A stretch of 64,000 bases of DNA from contig CAKPLY010000001.1 of the NCBI GenBank assembly GCA_934167825.1, positions 135,369 to 199,368 on the forward strand, written 5' to 3'. Within the stretch, counting starts at the first letter, position 1. Every line of letters starts with the position of its first letter. This document shows positions 60,302 to 64,000 of the stretch, piece by piece. A model generated the notes under the pieces. That model was not told the DNA's origin. It did no database searches and worked only from the letters and a program-made list of their open reading frames with translations. Source of the DNA: an uncultured Bacilli bacterium (lineage in GTDB: Bacteria; Bacillota_I; Bacilli_A; RF39; UBA660). A program made the position numbers and the translations under genes.

Positions 60302-63300
60302 TTAGGGGGCGATGGAGAGAGTGGCACGTGTGGTTTCAAAAAGATAGTCCATACCATTTCCGTTTTGGGAATCAAAGTTAAACAATCCACATAATTCACC
60401 ATTAGAAAACGCACCTCCACGACTAAACCAAACATATTCAGAGTAAATAAAGTATGCATTATCACTATACCAACCGCTTCCACCCGATAATACAATTTCG
60501 CCTGTCGCATCTCCTAGTCTACTTCTATTATATGCCATTTGATCGTTGCGTACATATCCGTATGTATATGGTGTTAAATATTTTGCAGTAGTTGTACTAT
60601 ATGTAAAGTCGTCACTCGCTCTTCCTGCATAGTAATTGTATTTTGTACCATTTGACGATGACATGTTACCCATTACATATTCATCTGCCCCACCAGACAT
60701 ATCGTATACTCCATATATATTACCTGTAGTAGATGCTGTTTGGCCAAGTGTTGTGTTATATGCATTACATATAGCACCATAATTTTTACTTCCACTCAAT
60801 ATTGGACCACATCCTGTTTTCGTTGAATAATTGCTATTCATTTCGCCGTATCCATTCATTTTAATTTCTGTACAACTACCATTTGTACATCTTCCAAATC
60901 TAGAGTTAGTTAGATATGCGACTGCTCCCCATTCCATATTTGTTATCATATGTGAATCTACATTAGTTCTAGTTGTTGGCAGTCCATATATATTACTTGT
61001 CTTTTGCATATCATATATTACTTTCCAGAAACTTGATAAATAATTTCCTCTCCATGATGCCACGTTAGGTATTATTCTAGGTGTTAAACTTGTACCTCCT
61101 CCTCCACCATTAGAAGTTGTTGGAGATGAACTTGACAATTCAAACTTTCCTATCCAGAATCCAGTTAGTTCTTGACTACCAAATGTAAATGCAGGATGAG
61201 TGTAATAATCTCCATTACTACCAGTGCAGGTTTCATTTGGACTTCCTGCAGTACTTGATGGTGCCGCATAACTATATGTACAACTTATTGTACCAGTAGA
61301 AGTTGTACCACTTTCAAAAATTATATCTATACCTGTATTATATGCATCATAACCATCTGTTCCTATTATTTTATCTTTGTTCCATACTTTATATTTATAT
61401 CTTGGTATCCATACGTAGAATGCTAGAATATCAGAATCCGCAATTGTTGTTCCTATGCTTGCAGACTGATATGTACTACGATTTGTTGATGATACAAGTA
61501 CTGCATTTGCCCACTTCTTTTGATCATAATCATACCACCCATAAATAGAAGACGTATTTTGGACATCAGCCTTTACCCATGTAGAAGTTGTTTCATCATA
61601 TAATACTGGAATTAAAGAATCTGTTAAAACTGGAGTATTAGCACCACTGGTATCAATATTTTCACCACTTAGTACATTTACTTTCCTTTCATAAATATAT
61701 GTTTTGTTGTTTGATCCTTTTATTCTATATTTAATACTATGTGTTCCTATTTCTAAATTTGAGGTGTTTGTTATATCTGGACCAATATAAGAACATGATG
61801 TGCTACTATTTTCACAAGCATATGTTACTCCATCCGTTAATGATAGTGACTTTCCTTTAATAATCTTTAAGTCATCTATTCCTAATACTCTTGGAATTGT
61901 ATATTTTTTTTCATATTCATGGCCGGTTATTAAGACCTTTCCATTGCCTGACCAAATACCACTTTCTGTACTTGCATTAGTTAAATAATATGATGAGTTA
62001 AGTAGGCATCCTGTGGGATAACTAGATGCAGTGGAGGAAGTGTATACATATCCTGATCCACCACTTGCAATACCACCACCGTACCAACCGCCACCTCCTG
62101 CGCCGTATCCATTTCTGTCTTTAGTTTTGTCTGCACCACTTCCAAATGCTGCGTATGTACCTGCAGATGTTTGAGTTCCTTTGTTATCACCATTTCCTGT
62201 TGTACCTCCTCCAGATTGTCCTTCTGTATTACCACTTGTGGTATTTATGTAACTTCCACTGCCACCACCTGCGACAATTACTCTTGCATACAAACTGTTG
62301 GTACCAATTCTTATATCAGATGCTCCACCTCCTGCGCCGTGTACATCAATATCTTCTCTTACATTGAGGTTAAGACTGCTATTGTAAAAATAAGATTTGC
62401 CACCACCGTTATACCCTTTTTCAGGAGAATCATATCTATCGTACCATCCATCATCATAATCCATATATATATTTGATTGTCCACCGACATTCATATATAC
62501 AGCAGTTTGACTATTTATTGTTATACTTCCTACAGAATAACCACCTTTTCCACCATTTGTGCTGTTAGAATTCATTTTTTTTATGATTGCGCCTTGTGCT
62601 CCCCACGTTTCTAATTGATATACACCCGGATTTAATTTTACAAAATAAGTACCTGGTATAGTAGATTCGTATGTTATTGTTTCTTGAGATAAATTACCTG
62701 AAGTAGATATTGTAGTGTTTTGTGATAATAATGTAGGAGTTACTATAATACCATTTACAACACTTACTATTCTTTTATATACATAATTTTTCCCATTACT
62801 ATCTTTTATTGTATAGTTTACTATGTGTGTTCCTTCTGTAAGACTACTAGTTTCTGTTAAAGATGGCCCTACATATGTGCAGGTATTCAATCCATTTTCA
62901 CAAGCGTATGTAACTCCATTTGTTAGACTTACATTTTCTCCTAAAGTAATATTAATGTTTTCTATACCTAATATTACTGGAACAGAATAATTACTACTTG
63001 TCTTAGTACCTGTTATTTTTACCATACCATTACCCGAACGAACACCAGCAGTAGTTGTATCACCTATTAGATGATATTTTTCTGACAACAAATATCCAAC
63101 TGGTGTATTATTTTCAGTATCAACTGTAAATACGAAGTTTGAGCCACTTCCTCCACCATCACCGCTTCTTCCTCCATACCAACCACCTCCAGCTCCACAA
63201 GAATAATAGTTATCTCCTACTCCAAAACCGGCATTTGAGTTTTTACTTGTGTCTAATAATATACCACCAGGTGAATTTTGTGTTCCACAAAATTCAATAC

Positions 63301-64000
63301 ATTCCGATCCTCCGGAAGAACCACCATGCCCTTCATCATAATTAGCGTAACCACCGCCACCACCACCCGCAACAATTACTCTTGCATACAAAGAATCAGT
63401 ACCAATTCTTATATCACTTGCTCCTCCTCCGTTTCCTCCAATACTACTATTTGTTATACCACCACCATTAAATCCTGCTTGTCCACCTACATAAATGTAG
63501 ATAGGTGTTGTTTCGGTTAGAATTATTTTTCCCTTTGAATAACCACCCTTGCCTCCTGTACCATTCGTTGTATAATCTCTACCCGTTTCCTCATCTGTAT
63601 ATTCATCTTCTCTTGACTCTCCTTGCGCACCCCAAGTCTCTAATAAATATGTTCCTGGATATAAAGTTATTTCATATTTTTGAGGATTAGTATATTCTAA
63701 GTTTACATTTTCTGTTGTTGTTGTAGTATTTGCTGCTAATACTTCATCAGTTACAATTATAGAGGGACTAAAAGTATCTGTAATTATTATTCTTGAAGAA
63801 GATAGTCCAAGACTAGATGTAGTACTTCCTACTACTCCTAGGTTTACTAAAGTTGTAGAAGCAGAATTATTTACGATACCTACTACTAAAGTTTTTACTT
63901 CAGTAGTTGCAATAGTACCAGTAGAAGGAACATTACTTTTTTCTAAATACATTCCTATAGTTATATCAGGATTATTAGATAAAGTTTCATACCAACATCC
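60302..64000 (-). CDS. Surface protein D (partial): glycine-rich domains plus the shared FGE/C-type-lectin-like module
   Basis: At least 1232 residues; the gene continues past the window's right end, so the N-terminus and leader are unseen. It has two copies of a glycine-rich domain (GGKGGYSKGKI ... GGGASDIRIG ... YARVIVAGGGGGGY; and a second with GGGASDIRIGTNSLYARVIV), each followed by an Ig-like segment (LTNGVTYACEN ... YKRIVSVV or YERKVNVL). The glycine-rich units resemble the domain that in animals forms the ligand-binding part of ALK/LTK. The last ~440 residues are the family module (VWIPRYKYKVW, TNMEWGAVAYL, GVYDMSGGADEY), ending in a divergent tail from WFSRGGAFSN. The stop TAA is at 60302. 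Probably a large adhesin. Confidence 0.8.
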   Translation of the reverse strand, partial: GCWYETLSNNPDITIGMYLEKSNVPSTGTIATTEVKTLVVGIVNNSASTTLVNLGVVGSTTSSLGLSSSRIIITDTFSPSIIVTDEVLAANTTTTTENVNLEYTNPQKYEITLYPGTYLLETWGAQGESREDEYTDEETGRDYTTNGTGGKGGYSKGKIILTETTPIYIYVGGQAGFNGGGITNSSIGGNGGGASDIRIGTDSLYARVIVAGGGGGGYANYDEGHGGSSGGSECIEFCGTQNSPGGILLDTSKNSNAGFGVGDNYYSCGAGGGWYGGRSGDGGGSGSNFVFTVDTENNTPVGYLLSEKYHLIGDTTTAGVRSGNGMVKITGTKTSSNYSVPVILGIENINITLGENVSLTNGVTYACENGLNTCTYVGPSLTETSSLTEGTHIVNYTIKDSNGKNYVYKRIVSVVNGIIVTPTLLSQNTTISTSGNLSQETITYESTIPGTYFVKLNPGVYQLETWGAQGAIIKKMNSNSTNGGKGGYSVGSITINSQTAVYMNVGGQSNIYMDYDDGWYDRYDSPEKGYNGGGKSYFYNSSLNLNVREDIDVHGAGGGASDIRIGTNSLYARVIVAGGGSGSYINTTSGNTEGQSGGGTTGNGDNKGTQTSAGTYAAFGSGADKTKDRNGYGAGGGGWYGGGIASGGSGYVYTSSTASSYPTGCLLNSSYYLTNASTESGIWSGNGKVLITGHEYEKKYTIPRVLGIDDLKIIKGKSLSLTDGVTYACENSSTSCSYIGPDITNTSNLEIGTHSIKYRIKGSNNKTYIYERKVNVLSGENIDTSGANTPVLTDSLIPVLYDETTSTWVKADVQNTSSIYGWYDYDQKKWANAVLVSSTNRSTYQSASIGTTIADSDILAFYVWIPRYKYKVWNKDKIIGTDGYDAYNTGIDIIFESGTTSTGTISCTYSYAAPSSTAGSPNETCTGSNGDYYTHPAFTFGSQELTGFWIGKFELSSSSPTTSNGGGGGTSLTPRIIPNVASWRGNYLSSFWKVIYDMQKTSNIYGLPTTRTNVDSHMITNMEWGAVAYLTNSRFGRCTNGSCTEIKMNGYGEMNSNYSTKTGCGPILSGSKNYGAICNAYNTTLGQTASTTGNIYGVYDMSGGADEYVMGNMSSSNGTKYNYYAGRASDDFTYSTTTAKYLTPYTYGYVRNDQMAYNRSRLGDATGEIVLSGGSGWYSDNAYFIYSEYVWFSRGGAFSNGELCGLFNFDSQNGNGMDYLFETTRATLSIAP

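Overview
The window looks like chromosome from a low-GC, endospore-forming member of the Firmicutes/Bacilli, probably gut-associated. Evidence for this is the strongly AT-rich sequence, AGGAGG-type ribosome binding sites, TTGACA-17-TATAAT promoters, and clear sporulation genes: SpoIVB, GerM, GerE, SpoIIIAH and a DacF-type D,D-carboxypeptidase. Nearly all genes lie on the minus strand. The exceptions are spoIVB, a type III toxin with its RNA antitoxins, and one hypothetical gene.

Layout. 1-12.7 kb: 3' part of rel (partial), a DUF1016 nuclease behind a 30-bp perfect palindrome, a CapA-like phosphoesterase, two tandem RNase R paralogues, rplS, a pair of M16 peptidases, deoD and a hypothetical gene. 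12.8-27.1 kb: surface protein A with an unusual leader, an AAA/DUF4143 ATPase, ftsK/spoIIIE, a giant cysteine-rich pseudopilin, hemW, a degenerate hybrid histidine kinase, an AMP-forming ligase, mscL and a ZIP transporter. 27.2-28.7 kb: a CptIN-like type III toxin-antitoxin locus with two separate pseudoknot-repeat RNA arrays, bracketed by 71-bp direct repeats. 28.8-37.6 kb: spoIVB, a WG-repeat-like protein, decayed genes, three GNAT acetyltransferases (one streptothricin-acetyltransferase-like), an ABC-F ATPase next to a broken dacF copy, then intact dacF. 37.7-45.1 kb: DUF362 protein, trpS, tRNA-Arg(CCT), an HD protein, a YfcE-like phosphodiesterase, and ileS with a T-box leader. 45.2-50.3 kb: an orphan C-terminal cassette and surface proteins B and C. 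50.4-60.2 kb: hypotheticals, tRNA-Arg(TCT), gerM, gerE, spoIIIAH, a second DUF4143 ATPase, efp, rpmG, a DagK-like kinase, three small prepilins and a polysaccharide deacetylase. 60.3-64.0 kb: large surface protein D, which runs off the end.

The most striking system is the family of paralogous membrane-anchored surface proteins (A, B, C and D). They share a formylglycine-enzyme/C-type-lectin-like C-terminal half and have divergent last ~40 residues. A, B and C are each preceded by the same module: promoter, short leader ORF containing a homopolymeric G tract (10, 10 and 9 G), long hairpin ending in a U run, then the gene's own ribosome binding site. With 10 G the leader ORF stops before the hairpin. 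With 9 G it stays open for 22 more codons in all three copies and ends inside the hairpin. I infer a phase-variable, translation-controlled attenuator for surface proteins. The sequence supports the architecture; the mechanism is untested. No reverse transcriptase, CRISPR array, transposase or integrase is visible in the window.
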